DNA of 64,000 nucleotides, taken from positions 381,289,460 through 381,353,459 of the forward strand of contig OY856187.1 of NCBI GenBank assembly GCA_963693315.1, read 5' to 3'. A program made the position numbers and the translations under genes. The stretch is from Diogma glabrata (taxonomy: Eukaryota > Arthropoda > Insecta > Diptera > Cylindrotomidae). The notes under the pieces are model-generated. The model ran no database searches. It was not told the DNA's origin and worked only from the letters and a program-made list of their open reading frames with translations. Numbering within the stretch: the first letter of the stretch is position 1; the number at the start of each line of letters is the position of its first letter. Below are positions 1-10,572 of the stretch, one piece after another.

Positions 1-2490
1 ACAACATATTTTAGTAGTTGGTTTAAATGATATGCATTTCAATCATTCGTATTAAGTTGCAATGGTTTTTTTTAAAATTGCATAAGAAATAAATTTCATT
101 AAATAATAAAAAATATTAAAAAACATAATGGAAAGATCAGCAGTGATCCATCACGAAATGATGTAAACATAACTGGAACTTGTATATAAATAATTATTTT
201 ATTGTTTGATATAATAAAAGAAAATACGTTTAATTATCTATATATATACTTTCTGCATTTCAAGCTAAATTGTAAATTAAAATTAAACGAAATAGCATTT
301 GCATAATTTTACTGCTGCAAATTTTCAACTAATAAATCCTTAAATATTTTAATTAATACCATTTTTTTAACTAAGGTTAATTTTTAACTATGGTAAGTAA
401 TGGCGAAGGAAATTTACGTAATTAAAACTTACGTGAAAGAAGATATAGAGAACTTTTACATAATAACACATCAACGTGCCATGGTATAGTTCTCGATATT
501 TATGACCTGCCTTAAATTAGGTTTTAGTTCTTTGATATTTGTATTAGATCGGTGTTTTAGGTTCTACAACAAAAAAAAAAATTTAAAGCGAATAAGGCAT
601 CAATAGGTCAATCATAATATAATTTGTGCAATTTGTCTATCCGTTGATAGTGTGAACTGCATATATGACACCGTGAGGGTCTGTATTGTCTTTTTTAAGG
701 CGAAAACAACAAGATTATTTTTGTCTAACTATCAACCTTGACATTTGCTTTTTTAGTCAAGTCTGAACTTTTGGTGGTCCAACAATTATTATGCAGTTTG
801 ACTAACTCGAACTCGATAAAAAATTGGGGTTAAGGAGGATAGCCACTGTGATGGTGGAAAAAATAGGTGATTGCCAGGAAGTTTTTTGACGGGGATATTT
901 AAAGGATATAGGGATCGTGTTTTTTTTATTCTTTGTATATCAAATAAGGTTTTCATAAATTTTTATTGACAAATATTAAATAGTAACAAAGTTATTAGCT
1001 TCGAAAGAAAGAGCGAAAAGAATTGTAAACCCTGATTCATTCAATAAAACAACGTAACTCTATCAATTTTTGAAAATTTAGTCTTTAAACTAAAACAAAC
1101 AAAAATATTTTTTTAATGATCCATCACAGCGATCATCCCTCTTAACAGTTCACTCCTGAAGAAAACATCTTGGAAATCAGACTACCTCTATGTAGAAGTA
1201 AGTGTACCAAATACTCGTAGACCTTTAATGCATATGAGAATTGGACTATTATACAAACAAACAAAATTCTAACTCGAGAAATCTCTTTTTTTAATATTTA
1301 TTTAAGAAAAAAAGAACTCAAAAATTATATAAAATAAGTAAAAAAAGCTTACAATAATGAGTTGTTTTGATGTTAAACTTGAAATCCATGTGAATTAATC
1401 GCACCTCTTGTAATCTCATTAACAGTCCACAATATGAAACATTTGCAGAAAATCAACTGAATGCTTCTTCCAAACCCTACATTTTCAAAATTATCAGCTC
1501 TTGTTCCTTAGATTTCTTTCGCAATAAATTCAAATCGAGTTAATTAACACTTTCTAAATCAAACACCCTCAAAATCAAGAATTACAAAAATACATAATAT
1601 TGTAACGACTCTTCGTTGGTTCTTTTCGATTATTGAGCAAATACGACAGTAAAAAGACGGATCTTTGGTTAACAGAATCTCAAACTTTATTTGTTAACAA
1701 ATTACAGCAGCTTCCGTTTTTCCTTACAATAAATTCCAGGGTCTCCAATTTATGCACGATGAACTTCACTGCTTTTCCACAATTTGAATCAATAATACTC
1801 GGAATCGTAAAATCTGTATTTACTATTCCACTAAGTTCAAATTCTTTTGCTATTAGTACCCAGGCTCAAGTACTACCGATTATTCCTTATACTTTCGAAT
1901 TTTTGTAAAACACTTTTAATTGCAAAATTAAAACTGACTATCTGATATTTTTGTTCGCTTATTTATATCGAAAAATAAATAAATCGAAACTTCTATAATC
2001 CACTAGAAATCAATACTACGTAGTCCGTACATCTTGAATAGGCCACGCCTGTTTTCATTCATACTTGCATTTGTATTAGCGAACTCAAATTTAATTTATG
2101 CAAAAGGTATTTGTTAAAGGGAGTTAACTTTTGCTTCATGTTTGCCATAGAATGTAGAAAACATTTAGCCGGAACGTATTGGTTATTTATGATTAAATTA
2201 AATTAACCCATTCTGGACGAAGTTTATTACAATATATTGATATTAAAGATTAATTTTCTTTTATTTGCTTTTTTCTGTTTTAAAAATTGTACCCACTTAA
2301 AATACGAAAAATATTTGTGCAATTTGAACACAAATTAAATTAAATGCCTCTAGAATACATAAGAATTGGGTTGAAAAGTCTCTAGCTTCTTAACTACTGC
2401 TTAGAGATTCCTCGTTAACGAACTTATGAAAACTTAAACATTGGTAAATCGATCTCCAAAAACTTTTTGGTCTAGCTCACCAAATGCGAT
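1..2490. other. AT-rich intergenic DNA, no gene recognised
   Basis: No reading frame here resembles a known family. The longest open frame (1633-1908, +) has no recognisable domain and lies in very AT-rich sequence, so I treat it as chance. No tRNA, inverted repeat or tandem array is evident by eye. Confidence 0.5.
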
Positions 2491-2499
2491 CGTGAGAGT

Positions 2500-2730
2500 G
2501 CGGGTAGATTTCGTTATAGCTCATATCGTTATATATAACGCCCTCGGTTATAGCGACGTTTTGTTTATAGCATCATAAAGTCAAAGTATAGTTTGAATCC
2601 TTCAGTTTTTATTGTAAAAAATTCGCATAAAACGACTTCATTATTACGACAATCCTGATGTAGCGACCAATTTTACATCCAATTTGTGCATGTAGTTCGC
2701 TTATTATGACCAAAAGTATCAACAAAATTA
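2500..2730. repeat. pogo/Tigger end-like repeat (recurrent TATARCGAC motifs)
   Basis: The stretch repeats degenerate motifs of the form 'ttatagcgac', 'cgttatatataacg', 'aaaacgacttc' and 'tagcgaccaa'. Ends of many pogo/Tigger elements contain such ataacga-type motifs (family knowledge). It lies about 0.9 kb upstream of the decayed pogo-like transposase at 3.57 kb, so it may be the left end of the same element. No matching right end was found; this is inference. Confidence 0.3.
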
Positions 2731-3015
2731 AAAACATGTTTTTACAAAACAGAAAACTGTAAAATCATTTTTGTTTGTAATTTAAATTTTTGAAACGGAT
2801 TGTCAGAATTGACTTCTGGTAAATTATAAATATTATATTATTTTATTTAACAAGTATAACGACTTTTTTGTGGCTATTAGAATTAATTAGAACTCCCTAA
2901 ATCACAAAGTTTTCCTATTGCAAAAAGGGCTGTCAAAGTAAACAAGGTTGTTTGTTCATATTCTGGATTGGCAATTACATAATTGAGAACACGATCAACC
3001 ATAATAGAACAAGAC

Positions 3016-3465
3016 CCCGCGACGGCCAGACCTTCATTATTTTATAAAAGCTGAAAGTTTTTCTGCGCATACCCCCTACTCAGGTAGGAACGATTAGCGA
3101 CATATGAAGTTTGGATCATAGTTTTTTTGGCAGGGATCAGATACCAAAGGGGCCTCCAAAGTTTCGTGAAGTATAAAAGGTAGTTTTTTTATATATTCTT
3201 CGGGATAGTAACAAATTGATAAAGTTTAAGGGTGTTTGGCAGGGGGTTAACACGATAGTAAGTGTCTGGTAATGGGTGACGTGACTTCTAATACTATCCC
3301 GAAGAATACATAAAAAAATTACCTTTTATACTTTCACGAAACTTTAGAGGCCCCTTTGTTACCTGCTCCCTGCCAAAGCCACCATGATCCAAACTCCCTA
3401 AGTAGGGGGTATGCGCAGAGAAACTTCCAGCTTTTATAAAATAACGAAGGTCTGGCCGTCGCGGG
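3016..3465. mobile_element. 450-bp foldback MITE
   Basis: The left arm from 3016 (starting CCCGCGACGGCCAGACCTTC) is matched in inverted orientation by the right arm ending at 3465. The arms, about 200 bp each, also share the TTTTATAAAAGCTG block, the GTATGCGCAG block, the GGGGCCTC block and the TTCTTCGGGATAGT block. About 70 bp separates them. There is no coding capacity, as expected for a non-autonomous DNA element. A short 'aaga' just outside both ends may extend the terminal repeat. The superfamily cannot be assigned. Confidence 0.75.
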
Positions 3466-3565
3466 CTCTTAGTCTATAAGATTCATATAAAACACAAAAA
3501 TTCAATACAAAAAGGGTTGTTATAGCTAGGAATAAAAAAGTAACAAATAGAACTTTAATAATTTC

Positions 3566-4450
3566 AATGCTGAAGAAGCGCTTCTAACGCAATTTCAACA
3601 ACAACGATCCGAAAATATTACATCTGATCCAACAGTGCAAAGAAAAGCAGAAGAAATTACAGCGCTGTTAAATTACAAATTAATGTAGGAAAAGCTGACT
3701 TCCTAACTTTACAGACTTGTATTATTATATGTTCTTGTATTAATTTTTTTTAAATTATCAACTATAGTACATGCGATAAATGACAAACACCATGTGGTCA
3801 AAAATTCGGGAAGGCTACACAATAATAAAATGTTGACGAAACGTGTTTTATAACTCATTCTACATAGAAAAAACTGTGAAATTAAAATGTCAAAAATTGA
3901 TGGGAAAATGTCTATGGAAAGGATAACAACGTTGGTGAGGGCCGATTTAAATGGAAGTGATTTAAAACTGCTAGTAGTAGGAAAAGAATGGCCCAAAAGC
4001 TTAAAAAGTATTAGGGTTCTATTGTGGCATTTACAACCAAACATACAGGTATGAAAATAGTATGGGTGACATCTAAAATTTTGGAAAGTGGTGTAAAAAG
4101 TGGAACCCTGAGTTAAGCACATCCAGCCAAGCATCACATCTGTCCTTCAGCCAACTGACTGATATAAAAATTTCCAGAAAGGCTTTCAATGCCGACATCT
4201 TTTAATTCTAAGATTTCTAAAAACGCTGACAGTGATAAATACCAAACGAGTTTTTGATAGAAGAGACTGTCGAAAATAATAGTGTAGCCTGAATATCAGA
4301 CAATACAAGATGGCTTAAGGATTGCTGGCATTTCGCCAGTTAATGATGATGATGATGATTCGAACGATTCTCCAATGTCAAACCACCAACTATCAAACGG
4401 GACAAAACCTATGCTTATTGATAACCATTTCTATTAGGGATGTTGAAAAT
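3566..4450 (+). pseudogene. decayed pogo/Tigger-like transposase
   Basis: Translation in pieces on the + strand recovers the order of a pogo/Tigger transposase. At 3566-3700 there is a CENP-B-type DNA-binding helix (core EEALLTQFQQQRSENI, then DPTVQRKAEEI). At 3914-4022 lies the start of the catalytic region (ERITTLVRADLNGSD, LKLLVVGK), and at about 4022-4100 a segment ending VWVTSKILE. After 4135 comes ITSVLQPTD, followed by CW..A at about 4320 and an acidic run of Asp codons. The frames shift several times and stops interrupt every block, so no protein can be made. The minus-strand open frame over 3709-4137 is its antisense shadow. It is a dead DNA transposon copy. A domesticated gene is very unlikely given the damage. 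Confidence 0.7.
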
Positions 4451-4459
4451 TGGGAAGTT

Positions 4460-5170
4460 ATAGGGGGGCCTGCTATAAAATAATTAAAATAATAATAGTT
4501 CGTATAGTATGGTGTGTGATAAAACATTCTCTGAAACTATATACTAATTTTTTTAATCAAAAATATTTATTGTTAATATAATTGTAATCAGTTCGCATTT
4601 AACAATCTTATGTTCGGGATATTAAATTGTTAATTAAATTAAATAAATAAAAAGTATTACATTATAGATTGTTGTGATAATTAATAAATGTGTTTAATAA
4701 AGTAAACTTTATCTTATTAAACAAAAATAACAAATCTTTAGATTTTTGGATGATAAATTTTAATTGATAAATTAAAAACTCACTTTAAAAGATATCGACT
4801 TCAAGATGTTTGATTAATCTAATAAAAACGCGGAAGCTTTTAAAAATGATTTTCTGTTTCCGCTTATCACATAAAGTCAAACGCCACCAACTTTTTTTTC
4901 TGAAATTCCAAAATGACACACATTGCAATAGGTAGATTTTTTATATAAAATCTACCTGAAACAAGGAAACGAATGGCGTTCTTCCAAAACATTGTCTTAG
5001 TTAAATCTAGACTTGATTTTTGAAATTTGGTGAGATTCAACCGACGTTCCAATAATACAACAGAAGCAGTCCACTAAGGGCGAAATCCTGATTAACATTC
5101 TGTGGATTCTTTTTGCGCCAAAACAACCGAAAAATTAATTTTTCTAAAAAGTTTGGTGTGGTGTAGGCGT
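4460..5170. other. AT-rich DNA, nothing recognised
   Basis: Mostly A/T runs. The short minus-strand open frame at 4867-5052 has no recognisable similarity. I see no tandem array or terminal repeat. Confidence 0.4.
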
Positions 5171-5177
5171 TAGTTTA

Positions 5178-5731
5178 TTGGATATTTATTTATTTATTTA
5201 ATTCAATAATTATACATACATAAACCAAGCCTTTTTTATCGTACATATATTTTGTAAATAGTTTATTCAATTTAATCAAGTAATTACCAATATACATTAA
5301 TTATTTGTACTTTAAAAACAAGCAGAGAAAAAAAAAGAATTCAATATAAGTATTTTTAAAACCTGCATTCGCCTACTAAAAACTAGTAGGTAAAATTATA
5401 ATACAATAAAATAAAAATTCAAAAGTTCTGCCATTTCACATTTCCCTCTTCTCTACCTCCCTTCCCCCTCCGCACCTCTAACATTTCTCATTCATCATAA
5501 CCAGTATTCAACAATCAACTCACCAATTATCAACTGCTCAAAGAGCTTCAAACATTTCTTTTTAAACACCAGAATTGAATTCAATTGTCTAATACTAGGA
5601 GATAGCTCATTAAAAATAGTAAGACCATACAAAAAAGGCGAGTTATTTTTTATAGTTGTTCGATTATTGGGTAGACTAATGCGATTTAATCGCTGACTAC
5701 GTCGATTACCAAAGTTTAATTTTTCAAACAA
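5178..5731 (-). pseudogene. 3' end of a non-LTR retrotransposon (LINE)
   Basis: An open frame of 78 codons (5495-5731, minus) reads like the extreme C-terminus of a LINE ORF2: a basic RRSQRLNRISLP block, FLYGLTIFNELSPSIRQL, then FKKKCLKLFEQ. Jockey/CR1-type LINEs end with this pattern (basic strand, 'lWN.LP..ir', 'FKk.l'). Below it on the minus strand is an untranslated stretch finishing in an (AAAT)n tail at about 5178-5205, a typical LINE 3' terminus. The 5' part is missing because a palindromic element abuts at 5745. It is a truncated, non-functional copy. Confidence 0.55.
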
Positions 5732-5744
5732 GTAGCTGGGTTCT

Positions 5745-6136
5745 TAGACATTTTGTTGACGTAGAAGCAATGATTTCAAAAAGTGGTAATGAGATATGCT
5801 AGCATATAATTTTTAATTTTTCTTTTTAAATATAAGAATGAAAAATAATCAGAACTCTGGCTGATCAGTTCAGATATATGAAAAATTAGCAATCAAATAA
5901 GTTAGAGATCAAATAAGCTTACTTGAAAACTTATTTGATCGCTAATTTTTCATATATCCGAATTGATCAGCTAGAGTTCTGATTATTTTTCATTCATATA
6001 TTTAAAAAGAAAAATTAAAAATTATATGCTAGCATTTCTCATTACCACTTTTTGAAATCATTGCCTCTACCTCAACCAAATGTCTACGCAAAAACTTTAT
6101 TTATAAGCGTAGCGAAGCACGCCGGGCCCTCCTAGT
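5745..6136. mobile_element. large palindromic element, left end truncated
   Basis: This matches the complete 442-bp palindrome at 35477-35918 but lacks the outer ~50 bases of its left arm. The two arms fold on each other around a short centre near 5920. The intact right end reads GCGTAGCGAAGCACGC, then CGGGCCCTC, then CTAG before a T. Its right edge lies exactly against the Helitron Rep fragment that starts at 6137. The terminal sequence looks like a Helitron 3' end: a small GC hairpin a few bases before CTRR. Confidence 0.7.
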
Positions 6137-6490
6137 ATCTATTATCAAGAGATGCACCACGTACATCAACACTCATACCATTATCACGTCGACGGTACAA
6201 AGGATAACCATTCACAGATTCTTTAGTATTTTCAGAAAAAGGTTTTGGAAAATTCTTACTACATTTACCATCTCTCAGAATTGGGATTTAGAGCACCACA
6301 TGGTCCATGCATCATATGACGTTTCACATATTCATGTAATTTAGGAAAAAGAATGGGATCAGGGATTTCAGTACATACAAATTTATTAATCATTTCATTT
6401 CCATCAATTCTAGCTTCATCTGATAAATTTAACAAAATATGAGCATGCGAAAGACCACGTTTTAGAAATTCAATGTTATATATAAGTGCT
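6137..6490 (-). pseudogene. Helitron Rep (HUH endonuclease) fragment
   Basis: Reading the minus strand from about 6490 gives the Rep region of a Helitron helicase: FLKRGLSHAHILL contains the HUH motif (H-A-H) that coordinates the metal in rolling-circle nucleases. It is followed by INKFVCTEIPDP, HEYVKRHMMHGPCG and, after a one-base frameshift near 6275, KCSKNFPKPF and NGYPLYRRRDNG. This order is diagnostic of the Helitron family. The catalytic tyrosines and helicase domain are absent, and the fragment ends where the palindrome abuts. It cannot encode a functional protein. Flanking AT-rich DNA and the 5'-end-like repeat at 7221-7425 may belong to the same Helitron. Confidence 0.8.
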
Positions 6491-6666
6491 TTGACAGAAC
6501 CGAAAATCTTTTTTTTTCGTTAAACAATCTATGAGCTTTTAAAGTTTCACTTTAAACACACGCACAACAATGTAAATACAATAAAACAACTAAAGGAATT
6601 TCTATTTCATCATTCACCACATTCAATTCTAAATCATCATTCATTTCTTCATTCACAACATTCATT

Positions 6667-7205
6667 CACAACATTACCATTCATATCATCTATCATAAAA
6701 AAACAAACCACTCTATCTCTTTGAATACGATAAACTTTAAGAAATGAAATTTAAAAACACTGAAAAGAAAATATAAAATACTATAATAAAAATTCTAACA
6801 ATCTCTCAAACTATCATACCAAACACACACATTACAAAATTGTCGAAAAAAACAAAGAAAAATAACGTCTATACTCTACCAAATCATTGCATAAACTGAA
6901 AAAAAAATATAACATACTATAAACAAAGAAAGACTTTTCACAACATTACCATTCATTTTATCTATCATAAAAAAACAAACAACTCTAACTCTTTGAATAC
7001 GATAAACTTTAAGAAATGAAATTTAAAAACACTGAAAAGAATATATAAAATACTATAATAAAAATTATAACAATCTCTCAAACTATCATACCAAACACAC
7101 ACATTTCAAAATTGTCGAAAAAAACAAAGAAAAATAACGTCTATACTCTACCAAATCATTGCATAAACTGAAAAAAAATATAACATACTATAAACAAAGA
7201 AAGAC
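6667..7205. repeat. two-copy tandem repeat, ~270 bp unit
   Basis: The block starting 'cacaacattaccattcat' at 6667 recurs at 6939 and ends 'aaacaaagaaagac' at 6934 and 7205. The two copies are nearly identical, which points to a recent duplication. The sequence is AT-rich and non-coding. A related but diverged stretch with 'aaaaacaaagaaaaataa' motifs lies at 36180-36400, beside the second palindrome. Confidence 0.8.
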
Positions 7206-7220
7206 GATCCCATTTGATTT

Positions 7221-7425
7221 GATTTGAGGGGAGGCAGTTGATTTCAAAAATACATTTAAATTCGTCTATAACTTTTTTATTTATGATCCAAAAAATCCCA
7301 AAAATCTCTCAAATCTAGGTTACACTAATATCAGTTAGCAGTGCAAATTTGGAATGAGTGAAAATACAAAGTACAAAGTACAAATACAAAGTACAAAGTT
7401 AGCGTATTAATATATAAGATAAGTC
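7221..7425 (-). repeat. R1 repeat, Helitron 5'-end-like
   Basis: The same ~200-bp sequence is present at 36661-36856. On the minus strand both begin TCTTATATATTAATACGCTA. Both then contain 'aactgatattagtgtaac' and 'aaagttatagacgaatt'. Helitrons start with TC after a host A. In this copy the preceding minus-strand base is A; in the other it is C. Its position upstream (minus sense) of the Rep fragment supports a Helitron 5' end. Confidence 0.5.
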
Positions 7426-7426
7426 C

Positions 7427-8130
7427 TTAGGCTACAACCCAAAAGAGACTTATAAAATCGAGAAATATGGCTAATCGTGGTAGATGGTAAACATATCGGA
7501 TACAGGCATTGAATGCTCTTTGCAATATGACAAGATTACCAGCACTTAAAGAACCAAGAAGTGCTACTTTAAGAAGTGCTGTTTCGGTACTAAAACCCTT
7601 ACGAAAACCGGACTGAAATTTAGACATAAGTTTGAATTTATTTTGATGGGAATCAATCTGTTTATGAACAATAGTTTCAAAAGCTTTTGAGAGCGGGGAT
7701 AAAATACTAATTGGTCTAAGATCTTTAATACATTTTACGTTAGATTTTTTTGGAATAGGAATAATTTTAGCTATTTTCCATTTGGTGGGAAACTGAGAAC
7801 TCGTAAGGATGAAATTGAACAAATGACCAATGAAAGGGGCTATACTTGGAAGAACAAGTTTTATGAATTTTAGCGGGATTTTATCAAACCTTTATTGCAT
7901 GGACAACATCAGTTGGAATAATATTGTGAAAAGCAAAATTATTAATTTGTATACTAGGGGAGTCAGTAATAATAGATGGAGTCTCTAGTGTATTATCGGA
8001 AGCCTTCGAACTCATAGAAAAAACCGAGTTTATTTCATTCGGAGAAAACTTTATTTTTACACTCTCCTTAGAATTAATGCCAACATTTTTCAAACGTTTC
8101 CAAATTTCATATGATTATAATCACATAATT
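7427..8130 (-). pseudogene. LINE reverse transcriptase fragment with internal deletion
   Basis: The minus strand encodes the beginning of a non-LTR reverse transcriptase. Upstream (8093-7884) is a linker region ending NIIPTDVVHAI. Downstream (7822-7427) come WKIAKIIPIPKKSN, LRPISILSPLSKAFETIVH and SKFQSGFRKGFSTETALLK, which are RT fingers and palm motifs of CR1/Jockey-type LINEs. After 'ETALLK' the frame jumps to a C-terminal segment (LVILQRAFNACIRYVYHLPR), so the catalytic YxDD region is deleted. A frame break separates the linker and RT parts. It is a dead copy, and its end touches the R1 repeat. Confidence 0.75.
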
Positions 8131-8159
8131 ATAATAATCATATGATTATAATCACATCG

Positions 8160-8470
8160 GCAATTATTGACCTCGGCGTTTGACTAATCAATTTGCAATA
8201 TTGCAAAAGTCAACATTGAAATCTCAAAATTCGCTAAAATATTAAACACGATTTGAAGTTTACACTCTGTCATTTATTTACGGTAATTTGAGGTCTACAA
8301 ATTATTTATAGTTAGTTGAGGTGCACACCCATCATTATTTGAAGTGCAAATTTTAATATTTATTCATCGTTTTTGGAGATGCACAAATTATTTGTCGTTA
8401 TTTGAGGTGAACTCTTGCGCTTCATATTTAAAGTGCACGTTTTAATAGTTGCATCATCGCCACTTTTTAT
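8160..8470. repeat. degenerate short tandem repeat
   Basis: Motifs of the type 'ttatttgaggtgcacaaatt' recur about five times with 40-60 bp spacing and considerable divergence. Just before it, 'catatgattataatcacat' occurs twice (8108-8158). There is no coding capacity. Confidence 0.45.
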
Positions 8471-8619
8471 TAAAAACCTCAAAATAAAATTATAGATTCG
8501 AAAAGCACATAGATTCATCTATACCACATATTAGAGTTTCAATCGGATATATAATATATACCAGGTATTATAGCTAGGTACTTCAGCTTTATTGCTCACA
8601 AAAATCCCTAATTCCAATT

Positions 8620-8970
8620 CCATAATGTTGTCTAATATGCATATAAATATATGACAATAATTGACAAAGTGTCAGGTATTGATTTTATATCGATTGGAAA
8701 AAATCAATAATGACTATACACTCGTGAGTTAGGATGTTGACTATAATAGATATATGTTTATCCTATGATTTTTTACAAAGTAATGTCTAGAAACTTAAAA
8801 CGAAAATCCACATATAATGAATAAAAATTACATAAAAAGAAGTCTAATAACAGAAGAGAAATTCAAATGTAGTAAAATAATTGATGATGAAGTTTCAACT
8901 TCTAAATATACTAATCGCCTCGGTGGCGTAATCGATAAGCGTATCTGCTGTTACAGATTCATATCACAAC
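8620..8970 (+). repeat. R2 dispersed repeat with truncated SINE head
   Basis: This is similar over ~330 bp to 34951-35290. Shared blocks include 'gacaaagtgtcag'/'gaccaagtgtcag', 'aatcaataatgactataca' and 'taatcgcctcggtggcgtaatcgata'. The last block is the left part of the tRNA-like head seen complete at 35253. Here it breaks off after about 8970. Confidence 0.6.
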
Positions 8971-8983
8971 ACTAATGAAGAAA

Positions 8984-9391
8984 TTTTTTAAAAAAAGATA
9001 TATTTTTATCTGACTCCTAATTCTCAATCGATGCTTTGTTTATTTTTAACCTTGGATGGAGTCCTTTTATTTATAATAAAAACAAATTTAATTCATCTGT
9101 TTATATATATATATTTCGTGGGTAATTTTCCACATCTTCAGTATAGTTTTGTTACATTATTTGAAATTAACTTGAAAACATTTTTTTAAAAAAACTTTTA
9201 AAAACTAAAATATTTTGAAAAAAACACAAAAAATCTATTATAAATTAAAAAATTTAAAAAAATTAAAAAATATTAAAAAAAATTTTACTATGGATGTTCT
9301 TATCATAATGATGTTATCAACAAACTTATAATTTAATACATATTATAAATAAAAGGACTCCACCCAAGGTTAAAAATAAACAAAGCATCGA
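8984..9391 (-). mobile_element. foldback insertion with possible 13-bp target duplication, Penelope-like
   Basis: Inverted arms of ~50 bp (9028-9080 and 9342-9391; outer sequence TCGATGCTTTGTTTATTTTT) enclose AT-rich DNA. The sequence 'actaatgaagaaa' occurs at 8971-8983 and again at 9391-9403, consistent with a 13-bp target-site duplication. Inside, on the minus strand, is a CTGAAGATG...CACGAAA motif of the type found in Penelope-like element ends. The combination suggests a retroposed Penelope-derived terminal fragment rather than a cut-and-paste MITE. No reverse transcriptase remains. Confidence 0.45.
9114..9141 (-). ncRNA. hammerhead-like core motif (candidate)
   Basis: The minus strand reads CTGAAGA, then a short stem (GTGG pairing with CCAC across an 8-base loop), then GAAA. 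This matches the conserved CUGANGA and GAAA core strands of a hammerhead ribozyme as found in Penelope-like elements. However, I cannot find a convincing stem I or NUH cleavage site in the flanks, and the base pair next to the core is not canonical. It may be a decayed ribozyme. Confidence 0.3.
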
Positions 9392-9479
9392 CTAATGAAG
9401 AAAGTTCAAATTCAGTCTGTTAGAAAAGCCAAAGTACACCTTCGAACAAAGAATTAAATTAATTGCCTAGTAGCTTGAG

Positions 9480-10165
9480 TCAACTCTGTTTTCAGGGTGC
9501 TGTACTCTGAAATAGTAAAAACGGTACCCTATTGGTGAGACTTTGGTGTCAGTCCGAATCTCTACATAATCAAATTTCTCACAAACTATAAGTTCTATCA
9601 ACCTGAAATTTTCTACAGTTATAAAATGCGTTTGTCCACACCTAATGAAAACAAAAATATTTCAAATATTTGTTTTTATCTGTATTATATAGACATAGGT
9701 AAGGAGAAAGTAAAACAAAAGTTTTTTAAGGACACCGAGTTTGATTTAGAAAAATCGAAAAAGATTGAAATATTTAATAAAAAAATTCAATAAATTATCG
9801 ACTGCTTAGTTTTTGAGTTATTACTAAAAACGTACGTTTGTTTTCCTGTCCCACCTCTCTCTTAACTTCGAAAATTACAAAAGAAAAAAATTGAAAAAAT
9901 TCACGGTTATAGGAAATGTTATAAGCCTAAGGTTTGAACACAAACTTTAGCGCTCTATTTTGAAAAAAAAATTATTTTTGATTGTGACGAATGTAATATG
10001 AAAGTTGAATTTTTTCTAGTTCAAAATAATGTTTTTTGTAATTTTTGATAGCACAGTTTTTGATTTATTTCTAAAATTGTGTTTTTTTGAGAAAAATTAT
10101 TCTCGCAGATTATTATATAGACGGAACCTTCGACGAGCGAGTTATATTCGCACTTGTCTGACTTG
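9480..10165 (+). repeat. R6 dispersed repeat, copy 1
   Basis: The left end ('acggtaccctattggtgaga', 'ctcacaaactataagttctatcaacctgaaat') recurs at 10573, 12580 and 63805. The right end contains 'gacggaaccttcgacgagcg' and 'cgcacttgtctgacttg'. The inverted cggaac/gttccg ends suggest a mobile repeat of ~680 bp. It is non-coding; the open frame at 10029-10229 overlaps its right end and is spurious. Confidence 0.5.
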
Positions 10166-10572
10166 TGCTTATTGCTCACAAAAAGTTTTTTTTAATTTTC
10201 TGGAAAAATTGGTATGTTTTACGTCATAAAAATATATAAAACCTCCTCGGATAATAATAATAATAATGCCGGTTATTTTTAATCGACTTAAAAAAAGAAG
10301 CATGATTCTGTATTTCACCCGTATGTTTTTTCATGGGTTTTTACGGTTTGTTTAAGATTCCGGTTATAGAAACTGCCAATATTAAACAACGAACCAAACT
10401 CGGGCCAGTTTTGGCGAGCCAAGTCTTGGCTAGTTAACTTTGGTTTCAGTCTGAGCCAGTTGTAAATGTCTAGACTGAAGCAAGATTCAGTTAATTATAT
10501 TACGCGTTAATCACCAGACCTGTCTAATGCATTGTAAACATGTGCAAGCCATATTATGTTTATCTTTTTTTA

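Noticed and set aside
1633..1908. 91-codon frame as a small gene
   Set aside because: No start context, no similarity recognised, AT-rich surroundings.
3709..4137. 142-codon minus-strand open frame as a gene
   Set aside because: The opposite strand contains ordered pogo/Tigger transposase motifs over the same bases; this frame is its shadow.
9114..9141. Active hammerhead ribozyme
   Set aside because: Core strands match, but stem I and the cleavage site could not be found; kept only as a candidate motif.
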